Shown: positions 44,462 to 54,225, numbered from the stretch's first letter. The stretch is DNA of 64,000 nucleotides from SKIA01 sp047602905 (GCA_047602905.1 JBLKOP010000003.1:41161-105160); one strand, 5' to 3'. Made by a program: numbers and translations. The notes: generated by a model not told the origin, from the letters alone.

Positions 44462-44737
44462 TTGGCAGCAAAAAAGAAAACAACAACAAAAAAACCTGCT
44501 CAAAAAGACCTCTTAGAAGATGTCCTTGAGCAACCAGAAGAGCACAGAGTATTCAGTCACATAATGTACATACTATTCTTATTCGCAGCAGCACTAGCAG
44601 CGTACTACACATTTACCATGCTCTTTGAGCCAGAACTACAAGGAGTAGCGTACATGCCAGTAAAAGCACTCGTACTACTTGGCTGGGCGTTTGTGTTTAA
44701 AACACTCGCGCACAGAATACACCCTCCGCATTACTAG
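44462..44737 (+). CDS. Small Lys-rich membrane protein
   Basis: The 91-residue protein starts with AAKKKTTTKKPAQK, a basic N-tail, then has two hydrophobic segments (about 33-53 and 63-82) and a His-rich end (HRIHPPHY). TTG 44462 is the likely start, with an AGGGTGAG Shine-Dalgarno-like site eight bases ahead. Function unknown. Confidence 0.6.
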   Translation: MAAKKKTTTKKPAQKDLLEDVLEQPEEHRVFSHIMYILFLFAAALAAYYTFTMLFEPELQGVAYMPVKALVLLGWAFVFKTLAHRIHPPHY

Positions 44738-44747
44738 AAAAGAACCA

Positions 44748-45626
44748 TTACTTGTGTTTCTGTAAGGCTTCAAGAAGACCTGCTTGGTACTTCGCAATCG
44801 CAGAGCTCTTAGGCCAAGCATTTCTTATAGCAGACTCAGTAAGACTAGTTGCTTGTTCTGGAAACGTTCTTGTAACGTACGCGCACACATCCTCAATACT
44901 TTGTTTATTAACAAAAGCGTAGCTTGCAGCGTGCTCAGGAAAAATTTTTGTGTTCGCAAGCATACGATTATACGCGAACGCAGTAATATCTTTATGAGAC
45001 CAAGAAGAATTAAGAAGAACGGGCTTAGCAAAAGTAATAAATGATTCTGAGCGCCAAGACCGATTCTTCACATACGCACTTATATGAGCAACTCCTTGAG
45101 AAGCCAACTCCTCAAGCTCAAGAATTGAAGAATACTGCGTAGTTACAGGAACAACATATACAGCTGTTTGTTCTGCGCGCTTACGCACTTGCTCAAAGAC
45201 CAAACCATTCCATTTATCATCAATAGAACTAGTGGCGAGCTTCGCATGAGGAAAAAATAAGAGGTTCTCCCCGCCAGCAAGAACTCTTTCAGAACGCCTA
45301 TACACGTCACGAGGCTTATGCTTATCAACAACAACCATTTTCAGATGCTCAAAACCCCTCTCTAATGGTTTACTAAGCCAAGAAGGAAGAACAGGCCTCA
45401 TAAGAGCCTTAGGGATGTGGTTTGTATCAGTAACTAATTGTGCTAGTGTGTGCACAAGTAACGCGCCGTCAATATGCGCTGCGTGATTACTTGCAAACAC
45501 ATACTGGCCTTGTGTCTTGCTCATATGAGAGGCGAGATTGCTTTCTTGATGAACGTGAAGAACTAAGTGCTTAGCAAAATAGTTCTTCAAAAAACTAGCT
45601 GCTCGCTTCTGAGTAGTGCTTAGCAT
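44748..45626 (-). CDS. PlsC-like acyltransferase domain protein
   Basis: The 292-residue protein has the PlsC/LPLAT motif I as SNHAAHIDGALL (H-x4-D) near 45-56 and a later ENLLFFPHAKLATSS where the family has F-P-E-G-T-R-S. The H-x4-D dyad is intact but motif III is changed. No fatty-acid phospholipids are expected in archaea, so the substrate is unclear. I choose ATG 45626, about 30 bases after an AATAAATG element; GTG 45644 is the alternative. It ends 10 bases after the convergent membrane gene. Confidence 0.75.
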   Translation of the reverse strand: MLSTTQKRAASFLKNYFAKHLVLHVHQESNLASHMSKTQGQYVFASNHAAHIDGALLVHTLAQLVTDTNHIPKALMRPVLPSWLSKPLERGFEHLKMVVVDKHKPRDVYRRSERVLAGGENLLFFPHAKLATSSIDDKWNGLVFEQVRKRAEQTAVYVVPVTTQYSSILELEELASQGVAHISAYVKNRSWRSESFITFAKPVLLNSSWSHKDITAFAYNRMLANTKIFPEHAASYAFVNKQSIEDVCAYVTRTFPEQATSLTESAIRNAWPKSSAIAKYQAGLLEALQKHK

Positions 45627-45690
45627 ACACGAAGAACAAAACACTCATTTATTACTTTTTGCACGTAGTAACTTCTAAGAATCGCTAAAC

Positions 45691-45698
45691 CTATAAAC
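45691..45698 (+). promoter_or_regulatory. TATA box of the M18 aminopeptidase gene
   Basis: CTATAAAC begins exactly 30 bases before the ATG at 45721, the standard leaderless layout of this genome. Confidence 0.6.
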
Positions 45699-45720
45699 AC
45701 GCAAGAACTACTCGTTTTCT

Positions 45721-47106
45721 ATGACAAAAAAAACTGCTCTACAACAACTCCAAGAAAAAATTCTTGTAAAAAAAGAAATTAAGCCAGTAAGTAAAGAAGC
45801 AACTGCTTTTTGTGAAGACTACAAAGAGTTTCTCTCTGAGAACAAAACCGAGCGAGAAGTAATTAGTTGGGCAGTACAGCAAGCACAAAAAGCAGGCTAC
45901 AAAGACTTACGAGAAACAACCTCAGTACAGAAAGGAGGAACGTACTACGCAGTAAACAGCGAAAAAAACTTCGCACTCATAACCTTTAGCGACTTAGAAG
46001 AAATACACGCGATAGGAAGCCACGCAGACAGCCCGTGTTTGCACCTAAAGCCGTACCCGCTAGCAGAAAACAACAAACTCGCACTGCTAAAAACACATTA
46101 TTACGGAGGAATAAAGAAATACCAATACCTAAACATTCCTTTATCACTACGAGGAGTAGCGTACACACAAGAAGGAAAACGAGTAGACTTTAGCATAGGG
46201 GATAAACCAGAAGACCCAGTGCTATCAATACCAGACCTCCTCCCGCACCTATCAAGAGACCAAATGGTCAAAGAAGCAAAAAAACTTGTAGAAGGAGAAC
46301 AACTCAACGCACTCATAGCAAGCACACCAGTAGATGATGAAACCATCAGTAACAAAGCAAAACTCGCAATAGCAAAACACTTGTACGAAGAATACGGCCT
46401 TATTGAAGAAGACCTCATATCAGCAGAGCTACTGCTCGTACCAGCAGGCAAAGCAAGAGATCTAGGACTGGACAAAAGCATGATAAGCGCGTACGGACAA
46501 GACGACAGAGTATGTGTGTACACAAGCATACAAGCACACCTGCAAGCAAAAAAAAGCCCAGTAACACAAATAACGTTGCTGTATGACAAAGAAGAAATAG
46601 GCAGCTACGGAAAAACAGGAGCACAAAACCACTTCTTTACAGAAATCATAGAAGAACTCATAGACAAAACCAGCTCAAAAAAACGAGTAAGTCACGTATA
46701 CAAAAACACCAAAGTACTCTCCGCAGACGTAACAGCAGCAATAGACCCAAACTTTAGTGACGTACACGACAGCACAAACGCGAATTATTTAGGATGCGGA
46801 GTTTCTTTAGAAAAATTCGGCGGAGCAGGAGGAAAATACAGCACAAACGACGCAGACGCAGAATACATGAGAGCACTCACAAACCTCTTTAACAAGAATA
46901 ACGTGCAGTGGCAGACTGGTGAGCTAGGAAAAATTGATCTCGGAGGAGGAGGAACAATAGCAATGTACCTAGCCAAATGGGGAGCAGACGTAGTAGACAT
47001 GGGACCAGCAGTACTTGCCATGCACGCACCACACGAAATAACGCACAAAAACGACGTACACAACGCTTACTTAGCGTACAAAGCGTTTTACGAGAACAAA
47101 CTATAA
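45721..47106 (+). CDS. M18-family metalloaminopeptidase
   Basis: The 461-residue protein is an aspartyl-aminopeptidase-type M18 enzyme that trims N-terminal residues from peptides as a large cytosolic oligomer. The zinc ligands appear in IGSHADSPCLHLKPYP near 98-113, AYGQDDRVCVY near 259, DKEEIGSYGKTGAQ near 284-297, VTAAIDPN, and PAVLAMHAPHEI near 437-448. The insert after the first zinc site is typical. It may act after the proteasome in peptide recycling. Confidence 0.93.
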   Translation: MTKKTALQQLQEKILVKKEIKPVSKEATAFCEDYKEFLSENKTEREVISWAVQQAQKAGYKDLRETTSVQKGGTYYAVNSEKNFALITFSDLEEIHAIGSHADSPCLHLKPYPLAENNKLALLKTHYYGGIKKYQYLNIPLSLRGVAYTQEGKRVDFSIGDKPEDPVLSIPDLLPHLSRDQMVKEAKKLVEGEQLNALIASTPVDDETISNKAKLAIAKHLYEEYGLIEEDLISAELLLVPAGKARDLGLDKSMISAYGQDDRVCVYTSIQAHLQAKKSPVTQITLLYDKEEIGSYGKTGAQNHFFTEIIEELIDKTSSKKRVSHVYKNTKVLSADVTAAIDPNFSDVHDSTNANYLGCGVSLEKFGGAGGKYSTNDADAEYMRALTNLFNKNNVQWQTGELGKIDLGGGGTIAMYLAKWGADVVDMGPAVLAMHAPHEITHKNDVHNAYLAYKAFYENKL

Positions 47107-47155
47107 GAAACTACTAAAGAGTAACACTTATAAATTCTTTTCACTTTATTTCTTC

Positions 47156-47446
47156 ATGACACCACCACTCGTAGGACTAGACAACCCACGCCCATACACC
47201 TTACAGAAAGGAATAGACCAACGAGAACTCATAGACACACCAAGATACTTCACGGCAAACAAAACAATACACGAACTCTACGCAAACACCATGCAACAAG
47301 CACAGAAATTCTTTAATCGCTCAGAACTAGAAAACACGCTAGAAAACACGCACACAATAACAAAAAGAACGCCAACAAACAATATCCTCTCACTCTACCA
47401 AACACCCGCAGAACAAACGGTTTACGACTTCAAAAAAGCAGCGTAG
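47156..47446 (+). CDS. Hypothetical small protein
   Basis: The 96-residue polar protein is unrecognised. It has a Pro-rich start (MTPPLVGLDNPRPY) and helical middle (KTIHELYANTMQQAQKFF). CTTATAAAT lies about 30 bases before the ATG. Its stop is adjacent to the ATG of the HAD gene, so they are co-translated. Confidence 0.55.
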   Translation: MTPPLVGLDNPRPYTLQKGIDQRELIDTPRYFTANKTIHELYANTMQQAQKFFNRSELENTLENTHTITKRTPTNNILSLYQTPAEQTVYDFKKAA

Positions 47447-48253
47447 ATGAAACTAAAAATCCTTGACTTTGACGGACTTCTCACAGACATAAACAAAGAA
47501 GCACAACCAATTATACAAGGCTTTTTACGCGAACTCTACGCAGACATAGGACTAACAAAAAAACAAGGAGAACAAGCGTTTAGAAACTTTAACGAACAGC
47601 TCGGAGTAGAAGACGCTTGGCACTTTCACGGACACGACACAGTACGGTGGGACGCAGACCCATACATACAAGCAAGCACAGCAGCAAGCAAACTATACAA
47701 ACACTACCGAGAAGAACTAGACGAAACAACAAGAAGCAACAACCTATCAACCTGGTTTAGAAAACACCAACAAGAACAACAAAACAAAAAGGTATTTTGG
47801 AGAGAAGACGTCAAGTACTTTCTAAACACCCTGCTTGAAGAAACAAACCCCGTAATCGTAACAAACAGCAAAACGTTGCTTGTACAAAAAAAAATACGCA
47901 GCTTAGGACTAAACAAAAACCTGCCCGTATACGGAAAAGCAAACAAATACGAAATAGACGATACACACACAGAACTCCCAGAACACATGAACATAGAAGG
48001 AATGAGCAGACCAATACTGCTGAGAAGAAAACACTATTACGAAATCATCAAACAACTCATCCCAGAAGGAGAACAAGCAATATTTGCAGGAGACATCTAT
48101 GAATTCGACCTCGCACTACCAGAACACCTAGGACACAAAACAATACTTGCATTCTCACAAGGAAACGACGCGTACGAGAAACGACACACACAAAAAAACC
48201 CGCAAGGAAAAACAGCAAACAGCCTACTTGAAGCTCTTGAGTACATACGATAA
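47447..48253 (+). CDS. HAD-superfamily hydrolase
   Basis: The 268-residue protein shows HAD motif I as ILDFDGLLTD (5-14), motif II as VIVTNSKTLL near 136, and motif IV as FAGDIYEFDLALPEHLG near 205-221. Motif I has D-x-D-G, so the nucleophile is present. A helical cap lies between (about 20-110). It is probably a small-molecule phosphatase of unknown substrate. ATG directly follows the previous stop. Confidence 0.82.
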   Translation: MKLKILDFDGLLTDINKEAQPIIQGFLRELYADIGLTKKQGEQAFRNFNEQLGVEDAWHFHGHDTVRWDADPYIQASTAASKLYKHYREELDETTRSNNLSTWFRKHQQEQQNKKVFWREDVKYFLNTLLEETNPVIVTNSKTLLVQKKIRSLGLNKNLPVYGKANKYEIDDTHTELPEHMNIEGMSRPILLRRKHYYEIIKQLIPEGEQAIFAGDIYEFDLALPEHLGHKTILAFSQGNDAYEKRHTQKNPQGKTANSLLEALEYIR

Positions 48254-48263
48254 GAGCAAGAAA

Positions 48264-48665
48264 CTACTTAGTACGCACCTGACGCAACAAAATTTGTTTG
48301 TCAGAGGAGTCGTACAAACGATACCCGCTCTCGATTGTTGAACCAAAACGAGACGTGTACGGCTCAAGATAAGGAGCTCGTAGATAAACCTTATCCTGAC
48401 CAAGAACACGAAAACCTACTGCTTCCACAATACCAAACTCGACTGGACCAACTCTCGCAAAGACATAGCTATGCGCGGTGACGACACGATCATACTCGTT
48501 ATTTGATTTTTGAACGTCCTCAATAACACGTGACACGCCTAAGTTAGAAGTAAGACCTAACACCTCATCAAGATTATTAACGGTTTTATTCTTTACTAAT
48601 TCAGAAAAAAGAAATCGCTGATTAAACAACTCACGCATCCTCGCAGAAGAAACATTCTCATTCAC
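48264..48665 (-). CDS. Hypothetical beta-rich protein
   Basis: The 133-residue protein has a helical N-terminus and a beta-rich second half (YVFARVGPVEFGIVEAVGF, then KVYLRAPYLEPY). No family is recognised. A TTTTTATATT element about 30 bases ahead supports ATG 48665. It is convergent with the HAD gene, 10 bases apart. Confidence 0.55.
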   Translation of the reverse strand: MNENVSSARMRELFNQRFLFSELVKNKTVNNLDEVLGLTSNLGVSRVIEDVQKSNNEYDRVVTAHSYVFARVGPVEFGIVEAVGFRVLGQDKVYLRAPYLEPYTSRFGSTIESGYRLYDSSDKQILLRQVRTK

Positions 48666-48771
48666 ACACGCAAAAAAGAGCAGGAAATATAAAAACGTTC
48701 TTACTAAACAGAAAAAACACTTCGTTATTAGTACAAGAATTTATTAAGAACGCACTAGTTCTAAGAAAGAA

Positions 48772-51027
48772 ATGGAGCTTATCATAACCGAAAAACCCAG
48801 TTCTATGCGCAAAATAGCGCAAGCACTCGCAGACAACAAAGCAGAAAGCCACAAAAACAACTCAGTAGAATACCTCACACTAACTCATGAAGGAAGAGAA
48901 ATAACTGTAGTAAGCGCAGTAGGACACCTATACACAGTAGCAGAAAAAGAAAAGAACGGATGGACGTACCCAGTTTTTGAAACAGAATGGGTTCCCTCAG
49001 CAGACGCAAGCAAAGACGCAGCGTTCACAAGAAAATACTTAACAACAATTAAGAAACTCGCCAAAACAGCAGACACAATAACCATAGCAACAGACTTTGA
49101 CATAGAAGGAGAAGTCATCGGATACACTATACTCAAGTACGCATGCAAGAAAGAAGACGCAAACAGAATGCAATACAGCACAGTAACCGTGGACGAATTA
49201 AGAAACAGCTACAAAAACAAACACGAAACCATCGAGTGGGGACAAGCACACGCAGGAGTAACAAGACACGAACTAGACTGGTACTACGGAATAAACCTCA
49301 GTAGAGCACTCACCAACGCAGTAAAAGCAGCAGGAAGCTTCAAAATACTCTCTTCAGGACGAGTACAAACACCAGCACTAAAAATACTCGCAGACAAAGA
49401 ACAAGAAATAGCAGCGTTCACACCAGTACCGTACTGGGAAGTAGAACTCACAACAAAAGAACTCACAGCAAAACACGAACAAGACCGCTTTGAGAAAGAA
49501 GAAGAAGCAAAACAAGCGCACAGCAACGTAACCAAACAAGCAACAGTAACTAGTGTAGACGCCAAAGAAAGCACGCAAGCACCACCACACCCATTCGACT
49601 TAACAACCATGCAAACAGAAGCATACAGAAGCTTCTCAATGAGCCCAAAAGAAACACTCAGCCACGCACAAGACCTATACAGCCAAGGATACATCAGCTA
49701 CCCAAGAACAAGCAGCCAACAACTACCAGAAAGCGTAGGATACAAAAAAGTCCTAGAAGCACTTACAAAACAAACAGAATATAAGAAACTCGCAGAACAA
49801 CTCCTCAAGAAAACAAGCCTAAAACCAAACAACGGAAAGAAAAAAGACCCAGCACACCCAGCAATATACCCAACAGGAGAAAAACCAACCAAAATAGAAG
49901 GAAGAAAGAAAAAAGTCTACGACTTAGTAGTAAGACGATTCATGGCAACATTTGCAGAAGCAGCAAAAAGAGAAACCATGACTATCTCCTTAGAAAGCGG
50001 AGGAGAAGGCTTTAAAACAAAAGGAACAAGAACCACAAGCCCAGGATGGCACGAATACTACGCAGAACACGTAAAACAAAGCGAAGACGAAATGCCCAAA
50101 CTCAGCCAAGGACAAACACTAACCGTAAAGAACTGCGAGATAATCAGCAAAGAAACCCAGCCACCAAGAAGATACACACCAAGCAGCATCATCAAAGAAC
50201 TAGAAAAAAGAGGGCTAGGAACAAAAGCAACACGAGCAGACATCATAGAAAACCTGTTTAGCAGAGGATACGTACACGAAAACAGCATACAAGTAACACA
50301 AATAGGACTACACACCATAAGCACACTAGAAAAATACGTACCAGAAATAATAGATGAAGCACTCACCAAAGAAATAGAAGAAGAACTCGAAGAAATACGA
50401 GAAAAAAAAACCACGCAAGAAGCAGTACTAGAAAAAAGCAAGAAACACCTCACAGAACTCCTAAACAAATTCAAGAAACACGAACAAGAAATAGGAGCGG
50501 AACTTCTAGCAGCACAACAAGAAACAAGAGACCTACAAACAATGCTAGGACTAAGTCCCAAAGAAGAAGAAGGACTACTACAAATGAAAAAAAGCCGCTA
50601 CGGATACTTTGTAGGAAGCACGAAATACCCGGACTGCACAAGCACATGGAGCCTACCAAGCAACGCATACAACACACCAGCACACAAAAGATGCCCGTGG
50701 TGCAAATACCCACTCATAGAAACAAAAAAAGCAAGAAGAGGAAAAGAACTCTTCTGCTTTAACAAAGAATGCGAATCAAGAAAACTCACTCCAGAAGCAC
50801 AAAAAAGAGTAGAAGAAGTGCAGAACAACACGCTACCAAACCCTAAAGGAGAAGGAGTACTCGTCGTACGAGAAGGAATGTACGGAACGTTCATAGCAGC
50901 AGACATATACCCAAAAAGCCGCTACACAGAAAACCTAGAAAACATTTGGAGTGTAGAGAGCAAAGAACGACTCAAAGAAGCAGAAACAATACCTCTAGAA
51001 GAATTAGAACGAATGGAAGAAGACTAA
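48772..51027 (+). CDS. topA: DNA topoisomerase type IA
   Basis: The 751-residue protein is an archaeal topoisomerase I/III. The TOPRIM domain has ITEKPSSMRKIAQAL at the start and TDFDIEGEVIGY near 105-116. The catalytic Tyr310 is in GYISYPRTSS. The C-terminal part contains a zinc ribbon with CPWC at 641-644 and a second pair of cysteines about 25 residues on, plus a final domain LVVREGMYGTFIAA. It relaxes negative supercoils, balancing the gyrase encoded at 27.7-29.6 kb. TTTATTAAG lies about 30 bases ahead. Confidence 0.95.
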   Translation: MELIITEKPSSMRKIAQALADNKAESHKNNSVEYLTLTHEGREITVVSAVGHLYTVAEKEKNGWTYPVFETEWVPSADASKDAAFTRKYLTTIKKLAKTADTITIATDFDIEGEVIGYTILKYACKKEDANRMQYSTVTVDELRNSYKNKHETIEWGQAHAGVTRHELDWYYGINLSRALTNAVKAAGSFKILSSGRVQTPALKILADKEQEIAAFTPVPYWEVELTTKELTAKHEQDRFEKEEEAKQAHSNVTKQATVTSVDAKESTQAPPHPFDLTTMQTEAYRSFSMSPKETLSHAQDLYSQGYISYPRTSSQQLPESVGYKKVLEALTKQTEYKKLAEQLLKKTSLKPNNGKKKDPAHPAIYPTGEKPTKIEGRKKKVYDLVVRRFMATFAEAAKRETMTISLESGGEGFKTKGTRTTSPGWHEYYAEHVKQSEDEMPKLSQGQTLTVKNCEIISKETQPPRRYTPSSIIKELEKRGLGTKATRADIIENLFSRGYVHENSIQVTQIGLHTISTLEKYVPEIIDEALTKEIEEELEEIREKKTTQEAVLEKSKKHLTELLNKFKKHEQEIGAELLAAQQETRDLQTMLGLSPKEEEGLLQMKKSRYGYFVGSTKYPDCTSTWSLPSNAYNTPAHKRCPWCKYPLIETKKARRGKELFCFNKECESRKLTPEAQKRVEEVQNNTLPNPKGEGVLVVREGMYGTFIAADIYPKSRYTENLENIWSVESKERLKEAETIPLEELERMEED

Positions 51028-51122
51028 GCTCCTAACTCCTCAAAATCTTCATCCTCATACAAGTCATCCCACTCATCATCTTCTTCGTCAGGATCAACGA
51101 ATTCTTCGTCCTCATATCCCAT
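51024..51122 (-). CDS. Very acidic 32-residue protein
   Basis: A 32-residue frame with about 60% Asp/Glu plus Trp, Tyr and Phe starts at ATG 51122. TTTTTATAC about 30 bases ahead (within the end of gatB) fits the leaderless pattern. It resembles in composition the 85-residue acidic protein at 11.5 kb. It overlaps the topA stop by four bases. It could be chance, but promoter and start spacing favour a gene. Confidence 0.45.
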   Translation of the reverse strand: MGYEDEEFVDPDEEDDEWDDLYEDEDFEELGA

Positions 51123-51153
51123 AACTACGATAATGCTTTCTGAGTATAAAAAA

Positions 51154-52542
51154 CTATTTTATCTGGCGTAACAAAGTCTTCTTCGCAACCTCTGCATCAG
51201 CAGCGCCACGACTTTTACGCATAACTTGGCCAAGCAAGAAATTAAGCGCTTTCTCCTCACCAGAAACAACATCCTTAACAGCGTCAGGAAACTCCTTAAC
51301 AACCTCTTGCACTAAGGAATCAATAGCGTTCTCGTCACGAACAACTAACAAACCCTCTTTCTTAACAATCTCTTCAACGACAAAATCTTCAGACATCAAG
51401 CGCTCCATAAGCTTCTTAGCAGTATTCTCAGTAATCTTCTCAGAACCCAACAACCCAATAACACTAGTGAGCTGATCAAAAGAAATAGGAGAATCCCTAA
51501 CAGAAACAGAAGCATAATTAAGCACGCGAAGCAACTCACGACGCAACCAACGAGCAACAAGAACAACATCAGCACCTGAAGCAACTAACCGTTCAAATAA
51601 ACCAGCCAAGAACTTATCAGAAGCCATAACAGAAGCATCACTTGAAGACAAACCAAGCTTAACGAAGCGACGATACACAGAAACAGGAAGCTCAACCTCT
51701 TCCACCTCAAGACCAGAAACACTCACAACAGCTAAGTCAGCATCAAAGACGTAGCCGTAATCCTCCTCAGACTCCTTAGAGCGCATAAACACCGTCTCAG
51801 AACCATTCCATAAACGAGTATCCAAAGAAACCTGTTTGCCAGAAGAAACAAGCTTTTTTTGCCGAGAAATCTCAAACTCCAAAGCACGCTCAACCTCCTT
51901 AAAACCAGTAATGTTTTTTATCTCAACACGACAAAAACCACTCTCACGAATAGAAACATTCGCATCAGCCTTCAAAACAGCATCACCATCAAAGACCTCA
52001 GTGTAGGAGAGAACCAAGAGTAACTCCTCAAGAAACTCTCTAGCCATAGAAGCAGACGTAATATCAGGACCAGTAACAACCTCAGCAAGCGGCCGACCAG
52101 AACGATTGTAATCGATAAGCGAGTACTCAGAGGAGCCCAGACCAGAAGGATGAGTAAGACTAGCAGGATCTTCTTCGAGATGAACACGAGAAATACTAAT
52201 TTTAGCACCGTTACGCAACTCCAAAACACCCTCTCTACCAAGAGGACGATCAAACTGCGTAACCTGAAAATTCTTAGACATATCAGGATAAAAATAGGAC
52301 TTACGAGCAAACACTAATTCCTCATCAAGAACACAACCAAGAGCCTTACTCAGCAAAAGAACTTTCCTAACAGCCTCTTTGTTAGGAGTTGGCTTACTAC
52401 CAGGATGACCCAGACAAACAGGACAAACAAAACAATTAGGAATAGCAGAGGAAGCAGTGCTACACGAACAAAACAACTTACTCTTCGTATTCAACTCAAC
52501 ATGAATTTCTAAACCAATAACGACATCAGAGGAAAAACTCAT
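51154..52542 (-). CDS. gatB: Aspartyl/glutamyl-tRNA amidotransferase subunit B
   Basis: The 462-residue protein is GatB, the kinase-like subunit that activates Asp- or Glu-tRNA and binds the tRNA. It shows VVIGLEIHVELNTKSKLFC, cut as IGLEIHVELNT and KSKLFC, then CPVCLGHPGSKP near 38-50, YPDMSKNFQVTQFD and IKNITGFKEVERALEFE. The C-terminal YqeY-like tail ends in GQVMRKSRGAADAE. It overlaps gatA by four bases. In archaea GatCAB serves tRNA-Asn, while GatDE serves tRNA-Gln. Confidence 0.95.
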   Translation of the reverse strand: MSFSSDVVIGLEIHVELNTKSKLFCSCSTASSAIPNCFVCPVCLGHPGSKPTPNKEAVRKVLLLSKALGCVLDEELVFARKSYFYPDMSKNFQVTQFDRPLGREGVLELRNGAKISISRVHLEEDPASLTHPSGLGSSEYSLIDYNRSGRPLAEVVTGPDITSASMAREFLEELLLVLSYTEVFDGDAVLKADANVSIRESGFCRVEIKNITGFKEVERALEFEISRQKKLVSSGKQVSLDTRLWNGSETVFMRSKESEEDYGYVFDADLAVVSVSGLEVEEVELPVSVYRRFVKLGLSSSDASVMASDKFLAGLFERLVASGADVVLVARWLRRELLRVLNYASVSVRDSPISFDQLTSVIGLLGSEKITENTAKKLMERLMSEDFVVEEIVKKEGLLVVRDENAIDSLVQEVVKEFPDAVKDVVSGEEKALNFLLGQVMRKSRGAADAEVAKKTLLRQIK

Positions 52543-53900
52543 CGCAAAGCCTCCACAAAAGAAAGAACCTGCTTATCAGCGAGCTGACCACCAACAACCA
52601 AAGCACCAACAGGAAGACTCTTCGAGCTCAACGGAACACTCATGTGAGGAAGACCAGCCAAGTTAGGACCAACCAACAACGAATCCATAGCATACGTTTG
52701 AGCAGCTGATAACGAAGAAACCTCCTCAAACAACGGAGCAACCATAGGCATAGCAGGAGAAACAAACACATCAACACCCTCAAAGACCTCTTTGTACTCA
52801 TCAATAATTAACGTACGAACACGAGCAGCGCGCTCATAAAAAGCATCCCTGTAGCCTGCCATACGAGCAAACGTACCAAGCATAACCCGACGCTTAGACT
52901 CCTCGTTAAAATGCTTGCTACGAACAGAAGAAAAATACTCAGAAAAAGAAACGCCTCGTTTAGAACCTTCTTTACCGTAACGAAGACCAGACAAACAAGC
53001 CAAGTTAGTACTCGCCTCACACATAGCAAGAACATAATAACAAGAAACACCAAACTTCATCGTAGTAGGAAACGACACCTCAACAACCTCATACTCTTTT
53101 TTTAAAGAAGAAACAAACTCCTCAAAAACCTCCAAAACCTCCTCAGAAACCCCTTGTGGACGAAAAACACCCACACGAGAAACAGAACTACTCGTCTTAG
53201 GAAGAACAACAGACGTAGAATCAGAGGAGTCCTGAACACTTAACAAACGCATAACCAAAGAAACATCCTCCTCATACAAACCCATAACACCAACTTTATC
53301 CAAACTATTCGCATAACTAATCAACCCATGACGAGAAACAACCCCGTACGAAGGAGTAAAACCAAGAACACCACAAAAAGAAGCAGGACAAGCAATACTC
53401 CCACCAGTACTCTCAGCCAAAGAAACATGAGGAAAAGAACTCAAAACAGCAGTAAGAGCAGCAGAGCCACCACTACTACCACCAGTAACACGAGAAGAAT
53501 CAACAGGGTTAGCAGGAACAGAACGACCAAGACCAACGTTTACGTTAAAACTACCAAAACCAAACTCATCCATAGACGTCTTACCAAGAATAATAGCGCC
53601 CTGCTTGCGAAGAAGACGAACAGCAGTAGCATCAAAAAACGGTTTGTAACCCTCCAAAATACGACTATTAGCACAAGAAGAAACACCTTCAACACACAAG
53701 TTATCCTTTACAGAAACAAACACGCCAGCCAAACAACCAACCTCCTCACCAGAAACTAACCGATCACGAACTTCCTGGGCTTGTTTGCGAACAAGAGAAG
53801 CATCAAAAAACGAGAAATAAGCAGGGTACTGCTCACAAACAGAAATAACCTCCTCAGCAACCTCAACAACCTCTAAAGGGTCGTACTCAGAAAACCTCAC
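52539..53900 (-). CDS. gatA: Aspartyl/glutamyl-tRNA amidotransferase subunit A
   Basis: The 453-residue protein is an amidase-signature enzyme that frees ammonia from glutamine. The catalytic Lys is in FVSVKDNLCVEG near 67, the cis-Ser and nucleophile region in VTGGSSGGSAALTAV near 138-152 and AESTGGSIACPASF near 157-170. Composition is unusually Val/Ser rich, in line with the strand bias. It overlaps gatB and gatC by four bases each, which fixes stoichiometric synthesis. Confidence 0.96.
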   Translation of the reverse strand: MRFSEYDPLEVVEVAEEVISVCEQYPAYFSFFDASLVRKQAQEVRDRLVSGEEVGCLAGVFVSVKDNLCVEGVSSCANSRILEGYKPFFDATAVRLLRKQGAIILGKTSMDEFGFGSFNVNVGLGRSVPANPVDSSRVTGGSSGGSAALTAVLSSFPHVSLAESTGGSIACPASFCGVLGFTPSYGVVSRHGLISYANSLDKVGVMGLYEEDVSLVMRLLSVQDSSDSTSVVLPKTSSSVSRVGVFRPQGVSEEVLEVFEEFVSSLKKEYEVVEVSFPTTMKFGVSCYYVLAMCEASTNLACLSGLRYGKEGSKRGVSFSEYFSSVRSKHFNEESKRRVMLGTFARMAGYRDAFYERAARVRTLIIDEYKEVFEGVDVFVSPAMPMVAPLFEEVSSLSAAQTYAMDSLLVGPNLAGLPHMSVPLSSKSLPVGALVVGGQLADKQVLSFVEALR

Positions 53901-54181
53901 AGCGACTTAGGACCAACAAACAAGCCCTCCTCCGAATCCGTAGTAAACAACAAAGCCTCTTCTTGAGACAAACCAGGACTAACAACATCCTCGCGCAACA
54001 AACCAGAACTAGAAACAGAATGAAACGTAGGAACAACACCCTCAACAACAGCTTCTGAGAGAACACTAAACGCAGAAAGAACCTCCTCAAAATCCTCTCT
54101 AAACAAACTAACCTCCTCCTCACTCAAAGAAAGCTTCGCTAAACCAGCAACATGACGAATTAACTCTTCAGTAACGTCCAT
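53897..54181 (-). CDS. gatC: Aspartyl/glutamyl-tRNA amidotransferase subunit C
   Basis: From ATG 54181 the protein is 94 residues, normal for GatC. It begins MDVTEELIRHVAGLAKLSLS and contains VVEGVVPTFHSVSSSG, then LREDVV, the segments that wrap around GatA. A GTATAAGC element lies about 28 bases ahead of this ATG, which rejects the longer frame. It is first in the gatC-gatA-gatB operon; tRNA-Asn lies 45 bases upstream on the same strand. Confidence 0.92.
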   Translation of the reverse strand: MDVTEELIRHVAGLAKLSLSEEEVSLFREDFEEVLSAFSVLSEAVVEGVVPTFHSVSSSGLLREDVVSPGLSQEEALLFTTDSEEGLFVGPKSL

Positions 54182-54225
54182 AAAAGAAACAAATACGAGC
54201 TTATACATAAAAGATACGAAAAAAA

